Under the pieces are notes generated by a model, which was given only the letters and a program-made list of their open reading frames with translations, ran no database searches and was not told where the DNA came from. A program made the translations under genes and the position numbers. A stretch of DNA of 22,958 nucleotides from an uncultured Microbacteriaceae bacterium (lineage in GTDB: Bacteria; Actinomycetota; Actinomycetes; Actinomycetales; Microbacteriaceae), in assembly GCA_934661165.1 (NCBI GenBank), contig CAKUJB010000016.1, positions 1 to 22,958 of the forward strand, in the 5' to 3' direction. Each line of letters begins with the position of its first letter. Within the stretch, counting starts at the first letter, position 1. Shown one piece after another: positions 16,574 to 22,958 of this stretch.

Positions 16574-16851
16574 GCGAGGACGATGGCGCCGCCCGTCGCG
16601 TAGTTCGGCACATCGGCCTCGACAGCCTGCCCCTCGGGGGAGGCCATCGCGACGCCGAGCGCGTCGAGGCTCGGGAACTCTGCCTCGAAGACCGCGTAGT
16701 ACGGGCTGCCAGCGGCGTCGATCCCGAGCGCGGCTGACATCGCGGTCGCGCCGGGCAGCCGCGCGGCGAGCGGGAGGTGCACGTCGCGGTAGTGTCGCTC
16801 GAATGCGGCCGGGTCGACGGGCGGCGGATAGAGCACGAGGAGCTTAGCCAC
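16543..16851 (-). CDS. EthD-domain (dimeric alpha+beta barrel) protein coupled to the monooxygenase gene
   Basis: A 102-residue single-domain protein of the EthD family, in the dimeric alpha-beta barrel fold. The family signature is clear: LLVLYPPPVDPAAFERHY then HLPLAARLPGA near the N-terminus, and FEAEFPSLDALGVAMASPEG in the middle. Family members include small ring-cleaving, isomerising or cofactor-free enzymes and stability factors for oxygenases; none can be assigned here. The start GTG 16851 lies 8 nt inside the end of the upstream monooxygenase gene, so the two should be translated from one message. In styrene operons the gene after styA/styB is usually styC (isomerase); here this gene holds the equivalent place. 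The 3' end overlaps araC on the other strand by 31 nt. Confidence 0.82.
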   Translation of the reverse strand: MAKLLVLYPPPVDPAAFERHYRDVHLPLAARLPGATAMSAALGIDAAGSPYYAVFEAEFPSLDALGVAMASPEGQAVEADVPNYATGGAIVLAYEPEPVERS

Positions 16852-18082
16852 GGGATGTCGCCTCGGCGTACCGTGCGATCGCTGCGGCGACGACCTCGTC
16901 GGACCCGACGATGTCGCGCCACTGCGCGACCGGATCGTTGAAGTTCTGCGTGAACGCATCGCACAGCGCCTTGTTCTGGCTCATCGCCCCCAGCAGCTGG
17001 ATGAGCCTGTCGGCAGGCGGCAGCTGGACCATCAGGTTCGTCCAGTCGCTCACGGCTTCGACGCGCTCGCGCCGACGGGCGCCCGCGCGACGGCCGAGGT
17101 CCTCCCCGAACCCGCGGTCCTCGAGGATCTCTTCGCCGACCGTGTACCCCGAGTACGACGCGGAGTTCGCGCCCTGCCCGATGACGGGGTCGAGGACGGA
17201 GTGGACGTCGCCCGCGGCGATGACGACCTTGCCGTTCGGCAGCACCCGGTAGTCCTCGCGGAGCACGGGCGTCACGGCGCCCTGAAGGAGGTCCTCCGGC
17301 CGGGTGAGCTGGAACGAGGCCTCGTCGATGCGCGCGAAGACGGTCGGATGGTGCACGCGGAGCTTGTCGAGCACGAGCTGCCGGAAGGCGGCGGGGTCGT
17401 CGTCGTACCGCGCATCGGCGAGCACCTCGAGGTCGCCGCCGGGCACGTTCTCGAAGAGGAGCGCGTCGACGTGCCCGGCAAACGACCACATCGGGATGTT
17501 GATGAGCTCGCCGTGGCCGGGCGAGATGCTCAGCGTCACCCCGTGCGGCTCGTGCCTGGCGACCCCCGTCCACAGGCCGACCATGAGCCGGCGCATCGGT
17601 TGCGGGTACGGCGACTTCTCGGGGCGCACACCGAAGAACTCGCCGAGCGAGCGCTTCCCGCTCGCGACGACGAGCGCGTCGTGCCCCGTGCTCAGCGCCT
17701 CGAGGTCGGCGGCCTCCACCGTGCGGTACTCGATGCGCCCGCCGCGGTCCTCGAAGTCGCCCATGAGCGTCGGCTGGTAGATGCGGTAGTCGATCGCACG
17801 GGACGGCGCCGCGAAGTCGCCGCGGAAGAACAGGTCGGGGCCGCCGACCCAGTGGTGGTGGCAGACGTAGCCGTACTCGTCGAGCGGCCAGTGGTCGACG
17901 CCGAGCGCCTGCTCGCGGACGACGGTGACATTGTGGTGGGCGACCGAGTTGATCATGCGCCCGTCGCGGATCTCGTCCGGGGTGCGGTCGGTGTAGATGG
18001 TGACCGGGATGTCGTGCTGCCGCAGCAGCAGTCCGAGGTGCAGGCCGGCGGTTCCCGCGCCGACGATGCCGATGTCGGTCAT
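16844..18082 (-). CDS. styA: StyA-type FAD-dependent styrene monooxygenase, oxygenase component
   Basis: A group E two-component flavoprotein monooxygenase, 412 residues (Pseudomonas StyA is 415). It uses FADH2 from a separate reductase to epoxidise aryl-alkenes. The N-terminal dinucleotide fold GIVGAGTAGLHLGLLLRQHD is nearly identical to StyA. YQPTLM, LSISPGHGELI, YDDDPAAF and DPVIGQGANSASY also match StyA blocks. Positions matching the styrene-type fingerprint of StyA (Asn46, Val48, His50, Tyr73, His76, Ser96) are all kept, as Asn45, Val47, His49, Tyr72, His75 and Ser94, and not the Ser/Gln/Met set of indole monooxygenases. ATG 18082 follows a perfect AGGAGG 4 nt upstream; an in-frame extension of 85 codons reaches through the promoter region and is rejected. 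No reductase is fused, unlike StyA2B proteins, so the flavin reductase at 14985-15506 is the likely partner. Confidence 0.9.
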   Translation of the reverse strand: MTDIGIVGAGTAGLHLGLLLRQHDIPVTIYTDRTPDEIRDGRMINSVAHHNVTVVREQALGVDHWPLDEYGYVCHHHWVGGPDLFFRGDFAAPSRAIDYRIYQPTLMGDFEDRGGRIEYRTVEAADLEALSTGHDALVVASGKRSLGEFFGVRPEKSPYPQPMRRLMVGLWTGVARHEPHGVTLSISPGHGELINIPMWSFAGHVDALLFENVPGGDLEVLADARYDDDPAAFRQLVLDKLRVHHPTVFARIDEASFQLTRPEDLLQGAVTPVLREDYRVLPNGKVVIAAGDVHSVLDPVIGQGANSASYSGYTVGEEILEDRGFGEDLGRRAGARRRERVEAVSDWTNLMVQLPPADRLIQLLGAMSQNKALCDAFTQNFNDPVAQWRDIVGSDEVVAAAIARYAEATSRG

Positions 18083-18336
18083 ACGTCCTCCTTCGTGGCG
18101 TGCCGCGTGGGCCGCGGTGGCTGCGACGATAGGCCCGGGCCCCCGCGCGGCGCCCGGGGCAGTGCGCACTGCGCCATCTTCACTGCGCTGGGGGACCAGC
18201 CGCCGGCCGGGCGGCCTGGGGGAGAATGGCGGAGGCGGATCCCGCGCGAGTCTGGCCGTCCACCTGCGCGACAGCGCGCATTCATCCGGATGCGGGATAC
18301 TGCTGACGGTTTTCGTTCTATCAAAGGAGAAGAACA
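18083..18336. promoter_or_regulatory. 254-bp divergent control region between monooxygenase and aldehyde dehydrogenase genes
   Basis: The longest non-coding gap in the window, holding promoters in both directions. Minus strand: TATCGT (18131-18126) is a possible -10 for styA. Plus strand: GATACT (18296-18301) or TTCTAT (18316-18321) are possible -10 hexamers for the dehydrogenase gene, whose ribosome site AAGGAG (18324-18329) lies 7 nt before ATG 18337. A 10-bp palindrome CATCCGGATG lies at 18283-18292. The stretch from 18301 to 18336 is AT-richer than its surroundings. No -35 is convincing on either strand, which fits activator-dependent promoters. Confidence 0.6.
18159..18188. promoter_or_regulatory. 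Candidate AraC-regulator operator
   Basis: A 14-bp perfect palindrome GCAGTGCGCACTGC (18159-18172) is followed by a direct repeat of CACTGCGC (18167-18174 and 18181-18188, 14 bp apart). Relative to the styA -10 candidate at 18126-18131 it would cover roughly -40 to -70, the usual place for an AraC-type activator. The link to the regulator is by position only. Confidence 0.4.
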
Positions 18337-19737
18337 ATGACTGAGTCGCTGCTGGCCCGCGTGAGCGTCGAGGGCGGCCGGGCCATCCCGGACGCCGCGA
18401 CCGGCGAGATCATCGGGCACGCGCCCGAGCACACGGTCGCCGACCTCGAGCGCGCGATCGAGATCGCCCAGGCCGCGCAGCCAGCGTGGGCGGCGCTGAC
18501 GTCGGCGGAGCGGGGGGCGATGCTCCACGCCGCCGCCGCGAAGGTCGCCGAGTACGAGGAGGAGCTCGTCTCGATCGTCTCGCGCGAGCAGGGCAAGCCA
18601 CTGAGCGGTCCGGGCGCACGGCTCGAGGTCGGCGGGGTCCAGGGTTGGCTGCACACGAATGCGGATCTTGAGATCGAGCCGAAGGTCCTCATCGATGACG
18701 CCGAGAACTACTCCGAGCTCATCTACAAGCCGGTCGGGCTCGTCGGTGCGATCGGCCCGTGGAACTGGCCGATGATGATCACGATCTGGCAGATCGCCCC
18801 GGCGCTCAAGATGGGAAATGCCGTCATCGTCAAGCCGTCCGAGTACACGCCGCTGTCGGTGCTCACGCTCGTCGAGGTGCTCAACGAGGTGCTCCCCGCG
18901 GGCGTGCTGCAGGTCGTGTCGGGCGGTCGCGAGGTCGGTGCCGCGCTCGCGGCCCACGAGGCCTTCGGCAAGATCATGTTCACCGGCTCGACGAAGACGG
19001 GTCGCGCGATCATCGAGGCCTCGGCCAACAACCTCGCGCGGCTCACCCTCGAGCTCGGCGGCAACGACGCGGGCATCATGCTGCCGGGCACAGATGCCTC
19101 GAAGTACACGGAGGGCCTCTTCTGGGGCGGCTTCATCAATACGGGGCAGACCTGCGCCGCGCTCAAGCGGCTCTATGTGCATGAGGATCAGTACGAGGAG
19201 GTCGTGCAGAACCTCGCCGAGTACGCGAAGAACGCGCCCATGGGCGTCGGCCTCGACGAGGCGAACGTGCTCGGCCCGCTACAGAACCCGATGCAGTTCA
19301 AGATCGTGCAGGACCTCGTGGAGGACGCGAAGGCCCGCGGCCGCCGCATCGTGACCGGCGGCGAGCCGGCCCCGGAGCTCGGCGCGAACTTCTTCCAGGC
19401 GACGATCATCGCGGACGCCGAGGACGGCGACCCGATCGTCGACGAGGAGCAGTTCGGCCCCGCCCTGCCGATCATCAAGTACTCGAAGCTCGAGGACGCG
19501 ATCGCCTCGGCGAACCGGCTCGATGCGGCGCTCGGTGCGTCGGTGTGGGGCGACGACCCCGCGGAGAACCGTCGGGTCGCGCTCCAGCTCGAGGCCGGCA
19601 CCGTGTGGATCAACAAGCACGGCGGCGTCCACCCGATGGTGCCGTTCGGCGGGATCAAGGGCTCGGGCTACGGCCTCGAGTTCGGCGTCGAGGGGCTCAA
19701 GGCGACGGGCGTGCCGGTCGTCATCACCTCCCGCTGA
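18337..19737 (+). CDS. NAD(P)-dependent aldehyde dehydrogenase
   Basis: A 466-residue member of the aldehyde dehydrogenase superfamily that oxidises an aldehyde to its acid. Key residues are all present: the Rossmann/substrate motif GPWNWPMMI with Asn143, KPSEYTPLS, FTGSTKTG, the general base Glu239 in LELGGND and the nucleophile Cys273 in NTGQTCAALKR; it ends with GGIKGSGYGLEFGVEG. ATG 18337 has a strong AAGGAG ribosome site. It leads an operon divergent from the monooxygenase gene, so its substrate is probably the aldehyde that follows epoxidation (phenylacetaldehyde in the styrene pathway, StyD/FeaB role). Sequence alone does not fix the substrate. The SDR gene follows after a 116-bp gap. 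Confidence 0.93.
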   Translation: MTESLLARVSVEGGRAIPDAATGEIIGHAPEHTVADLERAIEIAQAAQPAWAALTSAERGAMLHAAAAKVAEYEEELVSIVSREQGKPLSGPGARLEVGGVQGWLHTNADLEIEPKVLIDDAENYSELIYKPVGLVGAIGPWNWPMMITIWQIAPALKMGNAVIVKPSEYTPLSVLTLVEVLNEVLPAGVLQVVSGGREVGAALAAHEAFGKIMFTGSTKTGRAIIEASANNLARLTLELGGNDAGIMLPGTDASKYTEGLFWGGFINTGQTCAALKRLYVHEDQYEEVVQNLAEYAKNAPMGVGLDEANVLGPLQNPMQFKIVQDLVEDAKARGRRIVTGGEPAPELGANFFQATIIADAEDGDPIVDEEQFGPALPIIKYSKLEDAIASANRLDAALGASVWGDDPAENRRVALQLEAGTVWINKHGGVHPMVPFGGIKGSGYGLEFGVEGLKATGVPVVITSR

Positions 19738-19853
19738 ATCGAGTCCGTCGATACGACGCACCGGAGACCCCGGCTTTACAGTCCTGACCCTGGCCCGCAC
19801 AGTGGACATGGCGGTGGAGCGGCGTGCGCTCGCGTCGCCGGAGAGGACAACGA
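19738..19853 (+). other. 116-bp gap between aldehyde dehydrogenase and SDR genes
   Basis: No coding potential that I would defend. TACAGT (19777-19782) could be a -10 hexamer for a second promoter, but no matching -35 is visible. GGAGAGG at 19840-19846 is the ribosome site of the SDR gene. The gap is long for this window, so the SDR-DUF35-thiolase trio may also be transcribed on its own. Confidence 0.35.
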
Positions 19854-20636
19854 ATGCGCATCGCCGACACGGTCGCGGTGGTCACCGGGGCGGCCTCCGG
19901 GCTCGGCGAGGCGGTCAGTCGGCGCCTCATCGCGCGCGGGGCGACGGGGGTCCTCGGCCTCGACATCGATGATGCGCGCGGCGCGGCGCTCGAGGCCGAG
20001 CTCGGGGAGCGCTTCCGTTACGTCGGGACCGATATCTCGGACGAGGAGGCGGTCGAGGCCGCGGTCGCCGTCGGCGCGACGGCCTTCGGCACGCCGACCG
20101 TCGTCGTCGCGGCGGCCGGCATCACCGGCCCGGGCAAGCTCCTCGGCTCTCGCGGCCCCATCCCGATGTCGCGATTCGACGCGGTCATGCGCGTCAACGT
20201 GTACGGCACGCTCCACGTGTACCGCGCCGTGGCGGCCCGCATGGCCGCGGGCGAGCCGTTCGAGGACGGGGAGCGCGGCGTGCTCATCGCGGTCGCGTCG
20301 GGGGCGGCGTTCGAGGGACAGGTCGGCCAGGTCGCCTACAGCGCGTCGAAGGCCGCGCTCGTCGGCATGACCCTGCCGCTCGCGCGGGAACTCGCGGCGC
20401 ACGGGATCCGCGTGCTGACGGTCGCGCCCGGCGCATTCGACACTCCGATCTACGAGACGGTGCCGCCCGAGGTGAAGGAGGAGCTCATCGACGTGTTCCT
20501 CTTCCCGAAGCGCCTCGGTCGGCCCGAGGAGTTCGCGGGGTTCATCGAGGAGCTCATCGTCAATCCGCTGCACAACGGCCGCACGTACCGATTCGACGGC
20601 GGGGCCTACCTGCCGGTCCAGGCCGGCGGGCGGTGA
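19854..20636 (+). CDS. HSD10-like short-chain dehydrogenase (probable 3-hydroxyacyl-CoA dehydrogenase)
   Basis: A classical short-chain dehydrogenase of 260 residues. The NAD-binding TGAASGLG is at 11-18 and VLGLDIDD at 33-40, where the acidic residue after the second strand favours NAD over NADP. The catalytic set is Asn115, Ser149, Tyr162 and Lys166 (AYSASKAA). The stretch AAFEGQVGQ, then VGMTLPLAREL, then IRVLTVAPGAFDTP, matches human HSD10 and bacterial type II 3-hydroxyacyl-CoA dehydrogenases very closely, which points to a CoA-thioester substrate. ATG 19854 is preferred to an in-frame ATG 30 nt earlier because GGAGAGG precedes it and the fold starts there. The GTG of the next gene overlaps its stop (GTGA). 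With DUF35 and thiolase it makes the last two steps of a beta-oxidation-like cycle. Confidence 0.9.
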   Translation: MRIADTVAVVTGAASGLGEAVSRRLIARGATGVLGLDIDDARGAALEAELGERFRYVGTDISDEEAVEAAVAVGATAFGTPTVVVAAAGITGPGKLLGSRGPIPMSRFDAVMRVNVYGTLHVYRAVAARMAAGEPFEDGERGVLIAVASGAAFEGQVGQVAYSASKAALVGMTLPLARELAAHGIRVLTVAPGAFDTPIYETVPPEVKEELIDVFLFPKRLGRPEEFAGFIEELIVNPLHNGRTYRFDGGAYLPVQAGGR

Positions 20637-21040
20637 CCGTGGCGACCCGCGAACTGCGCGAGGGCATCGCGACGACGTCGGACGGTGCCTACCGCCTGAT
20701 CGCCTCCCGCGAGCGGGCGACCGGTGCGCTCGTCTTCCCCCCGACGACGCGGCCCGGTTGGGACGAGGTCGTGCTGCCCGCCGTCGGCGAGCTCTTCTCC
20801 CACAGCCGCGTCGAGATGGCGTCGCCGCACTTCCCCGCCGGGTACGCCGTCGGCGTCGTCGAGTTCGCGCTCGAGGACTCGCGCGTGCTCGTCTTCGGAC
20901 AGCTGCGCGGCCCCGCCGGCCACGACTATCGGATCGGCGAGCGGGTCGAGACCGTCGAGACGGCGCTCTGGACCGAGTCGGGCGATTCCGGCGAGGTCGA
21001 GGTCCGTGGCTTCGCCTTCGCGCCGGAGGCCGGGCGATGA
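20633..21040 (+). CDS. DUF35 / OB-fold protein lacking zinc-finger cysteines, thiolase partner
   Basis: A 135-residue protein of the DUF35 (OB-fold, acyl-CoA-associated) family. Such proteins pair with SCP-x-type thiolases or aldolases, for example BbsA with BbsB in benzylsuccinate breakdown and ChsH2 with Ltp2 in steroid side-chain cleavage. Visible family traits are LIASRERATGALVFPP, where the rubredoxin-like CxxC knuckles normally flank the Phe-Pro-Pro, then VGELFSHSRVE and AVGVVEFALEDSRVLVFGQL. The protein contains no cysteine at all, so the usual zinc site is lost. It overlaps the SDR gene by GTGA and the thiolase gene by ATGA, so all three should be translated together. GTG 20639, two codons in, is an alternative start. 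The family call rests mainly on layout and context. Confidence 0.72.
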   Translation: MTVATRELREGIATTSDGAYRLIASRERATGALVFPPTTRPGWDEVVLPAVGELFSHSRVEMASPHFPAGYAVGVVEFALEDSRVLVFGQLRGPAGHDYRIGERVETVETALWTESGDSGEVEVRGFAFAPEAGR

Positions 21041-22194
21041 GGACCGACGCGGTCGTGCTCGGCATCGGCCAGAGCACCTTCGGCAAGCTCCGCGACGTCC
21101 CGGTCGAGGCCCTCGGCGCACAGGCTGTGCGGGCCGCCCTCGCGGACGCCGGCATCGAGCCGGAGGCGCTCCAGCTCGCCTACACCTCGCGGCTCTACTC
21201 GGACATGATCACGGGGCAGGTCATCCTCAGCGGCGTCGGCGTCACGGCGATCGAGATGGTCAACGTCGAGAACGCGTGCGCGGGCGGCTCGACCGCCGTC
21301 CACGAACTCGCGAAGAACATCTCGCTCGGCTACGCGGACGTCGGCATCGCCCTCGGCGTCGAGTCGATGACGACGAGCCCGATCGCCGGGAAGCTCATCC
21401 CGCCGTCCGCGGGCGACCTCGACGGTCAGCTCGGCATGATGATGCCGGTCTTCTTCGCGCTGCAGGCCCGGCGTCTCATGCACACCCGCGGTGCGACGGA
21501 GGAGGACTTCGCGCTCGTCTCGGTGAAGGCGCACGACTTCGGCGCGCTCAATCCGAACGCGCAGTACCGCAAGCGGCTCAGCGTTGAGGAGATCCTCGCC
21601 TCGCGCATGATCGCCGATCCGATCCGACTGCTCGAGTGCTGTCCGAACACGGACGGCGCAGCGGCGGTCATCCTCTGCTCGCCCGATTACGCCGCCCGAC
21701 TCGCGCGCCCCGGACGTCGCGAGGTCAGGGTGACGGCGAGCGTGCTCCACTCCGGCGACTACGCGTACAAGCGCGACGACCTCACCTCGATGCGACTCGG
21801 CGTGCGCGCGGCCGCGGCGGTCTACGAGGACGCGGGCATCGACCCCGCCGATCTCGACCTCGTCGAGCTGCATGACGCCTTCGCCTCCGAGGAGCTCGTC
21901 CACTACGAGGACCTGCAGCTGTGCGCGCCGGGCGAGTCGATCTCGCTGCTGCGCTCCGGTGCGACGAGCCTCGGCGGCCGGATCCCCGTCAATCCGAGCG
22001 GCGGCCTGCTCTCGCTCGGCCATCCGCTCTCGGCGAGCGGCGTGCGCGTCGTCGCCGATGTCGCACGTCAACTGCGCGGCGAGGCGGGCGAGTCGCAGGT
22101 GCCCGGCGCGACGCTCGGCCTCGCCCAGATGATGGGCGGCTCGGCGAGCGGCCTGGAGACCGGCGCCGTCTCGATGCAGGTGCTGACGGCCTGA
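21037..22194 (+). CDS. SCP-x-type thiolase / acetyl-CoA acetyltransferase-like protein
   Basis: A 385-residue thiolase-fold protein of the SCP-x/Ltp group, expected to cleave a 3-oxoacyl-CoA with CoA or to act in a retro-aldol split. Motifs: VENACAGGSTA with nucleophile position Cys81, GIALGVESMTT, ELHDAFASEELVHYEDL with His279 and Tyr290, and NPSGGLLSLGHPLSASG with His329. The second catalytic cysteine of classical thiolases (CxGGGxG near the C-terminus) is not present; the segment reads AQMMGGSASG. This is usual for SCP-x-type proteins that work with a DUF35 partner. ATG 21037 overlaps the DUF35 stop (ATGA); a longer in-frame reading through the DUF35 gene is spurious. It is the last gene of the plus-strand operon, 13 nt from the convergent hydrolase. 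Confidence 0.88.
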   Translation: MRTDAVVLGIGQSTFGKLRDVPVEALGAQAVRAALADAGIEPEALQLAYTSRLYSDMITGQVILSGVGVTAIEMVNVENACAGGSTAVHELAKNISLGYADVGIALGVESMTTSPIAGKLIPPSAGDLDGQLGMMMPVFFALQARRLMHTRGATEEDFALVSVKAHDFGALNPNAQYRKRLSVEEILASRMIADPIRLLECCPNTDGAAAVILCSPDYAARLARPGRREVRVTASVLHSGDYAYKRDDLTSMRLGVRAAAAVYEDAGIDPADLDLVELHDAFASEELVHYEDLQLCAPGESISLLRSGATSLGGRIPVNPSGGLLSLGHPLSASGVRVVADVARQLRGEAGESQVPGATLGLAQMMGGSASGLETGAVSMQVLTA

Positions 22195-22207
22195 GTCGCG
22201 GCCGGCC

Positions 22208-22958
22208 TCAGGGCGCGAGCGCGCCGAGGATTGCGGCGAGCGCCTCGGGCGCCTGGCTATGCACGTTGTGCCCCGAGTCGACGTGCTCGACGCGCACCCA
22301 CGGCGTGCGCGTCCGGAGGTCGTCGACCTGCTGGTCGGTGACGACGCCGCGGCTGCCCTGGACGACGACGGTCGGCACCTCGGGGTCGAAGGCCTCCCAG
22401 AGCGGACCCGAGTCCTGGCGGAACTTCGTCTCGTCGAAGGGGAGGTGCGTGAGGTGGTGGCGGAAGATGTAGCGCCCGTCCTCGCGCCGCCGGGTGTTGA
22501 AGCCGATGCCGATCGCGAGCGTCTCGCGGCTGCGGCCGAGCCCGTGCTCCGCCGCCCAGTCGACGGCCTCCTCGCGCGAGGCGAAGGACAGCCCCGGCTC
22601 GAAGAGCCCGCGGGGCGGTCGGCCGCCGCGGCTGATCGTCGTCGGGGCGATGTCGACGAGCACGAGCGCCGACGGCCGCGGCTCGATCCGGCGCAGCGCG
22701 AGGAGCGATGTCAGTCCGCCGAGGGAGTGCCCGACGAGGACGAATGGGCGGGTCGCCGGCACGACCTCGGCGAGCGCCGGCGCGATCGTCGAGGCGCGGT
22801 AGTCGGCGTCGTCGCGCCAGGCGGACCAGCCGTGCCCCGGCAGGTCGACGGCGCGGGCGGGCCGGTCGAGGAGCAGGAGCGTCGAGTCCCACGCGTGCGC
22901 GTTGAGCCCGCCCCCGTGCGCGAAGAGGAAGTCGAGCGGCTCGCCCTCGTCACGCCAG
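22208..22958 (-). CDS. Alpha/beta hydrolase, N-terminus cut off by window
   Basis: At least 250 residues of an alpha/beta-fold hydrolase; the start lies beyond the window. Visible parts are an oxyanion motif FAHGGGLNAHAWD, the strand-turn VDLPGHGWSAW, the nucleophile elbow VGHSLGGLTS, a late acid in GVVTDQQ and the catalytic His in SGHNVHS. The nucleophile is Ser, so it should be an esterase, lactonase, thioesterase or C-C bond hydrolase rather than a classical epoxide hydrolase, which uses Asp. It ends 13 nt from the thiolase gene and points back into the catabolic cluster; membership in the pathway is likely but unproven. Confidence 0.82.
   Translation of the reverse strand, partial: WRDEGEPLDFLFAHGGGLNAHAWDSTLLLLDRPARAVDLPGHGWSAWRDDADYRASTIAPALAEVVPATRPFVLVGHSLGGLTSLLALRRIEPRPSALVLVDIAPTTISRGGRPPRGLFEPGLSFASREEAVDWAAEHGLGRSRETLAIGIGFNTRRREDGRYIFRHHLTHLPFDETKFRQDSGPLWEAFDPEVPTVVVQGSRGVVTDQQVDDLRTRTPWVRVEHVDSGHNVHSQAPEALAAILGALAP

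Noticed and set aside
15658..18294. 12-bp repeat CATCCGGATGCG in the araC 5' coding region and in the aldehyde dehydrogenase promoter region
   Set aside because: It is exact, but short and GC-rich with a self-complementary core; one copy is inside coding sequence. Not enough to call an operator.
18083..18337. 85-codon N-terminal extension of the StyA-like protein
   Set aside because: StyA proteins begin at the GxGxxG fold; the AGGAGG site and ATG 18082 match that, and the extension covers the divergent promoter region.
14985..22194. Recent horizontal transfer of the sty-like cluster
   Set aside because: Codon use and GC look like the rest of the window; there is no integrase, tRNA, insertion sequence or flanking repeat to support it.
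22208..22958. Idea that the alpha/beta hydrolase is the missing epoxide-processing enzyme
   Set aside because: The nucleophile elbow is GHSLGG with Ser, whereas classical alpha/beta-fold epoxide hydrolases need Asp at that position.

Overview
The window is about 23 kb of very GC-rich, gene-dense bacterial DNA with short intergenic gaps, frequent GTG starts and 4-nt start/stop overlaps. Six genes have a TAnnCT hexamer 6-7 nt before the start codon, which is the look of leaderless actinobacterial transcription. The gene content (GuaB3, SURF1, DUF3817, a Bax-inhibitor family protein, a PcrA/UvrD helicase) fits an actinobacterium of the Micrococcales, most like Microbacteriaceae. No genus can be named from the sequence. 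I saw no tRNA, rRNA, CRISPR array, transposase or phage gene.

Positions 1-6862 are housekeeping. A 3'-truncated MalY/PatB-type PLP enzyme is divergent from guaB3. Then glpD, SURF1, DUF3817 and guaA run on the plus strand with almost no gaps (purine synthesis, glycerol-3-phosphate oxidation, cytochrome oxidase assembly). Positions 6881-11490 are on the minus strand: a Bax-inhibitor-1 family membrane protein, two translationally coupled paralogous membrane proteins that look like degenerate sensor kinases with no response regulator nearby, and a 69-residue zinc-ribbon membrane protein. Positions 11530-14988 carry a glycerophosphodiester phosphodiesterase and pcrA. The 3' end of the former contains a 70-bp, doubly symmetric palindrome just upstream of the pcrA promoter.

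Positions 14985-22958 are the accessory part and the most interesting region. They hold a StyA-type FAD styrene monooxygenase (epoxidase), a StyB-type flavin reductase, an AraC-family regulator and an EthD-domain protein coupled to the monooxygenase gene. A divergent operon encodes an aldehyde dehydrogenase, an HSD10-like hydroxyacyl-CoA dehydrogenase, a cysteine-free DUF35 protein and an SCP-x-type thiolase. A 5'-truncated alpha/beta hydrolase closes the window. The genes read as epoxidation of an aryl-alkene-like substrate, conversion to an aldehyde, oxidation to an acid, and CoA-dependent chain shortening. The usual styrene oxide isomerase (StyC) is not visible. The AraC/EthD/SDR company recalls indole-oxidation (iif) clusters, while the active-site residues of the oxygenase match true styrene monooxygenases. 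This combination is the best candidate here for an undescribed catabolic system; its substrate is inferred, not shown.
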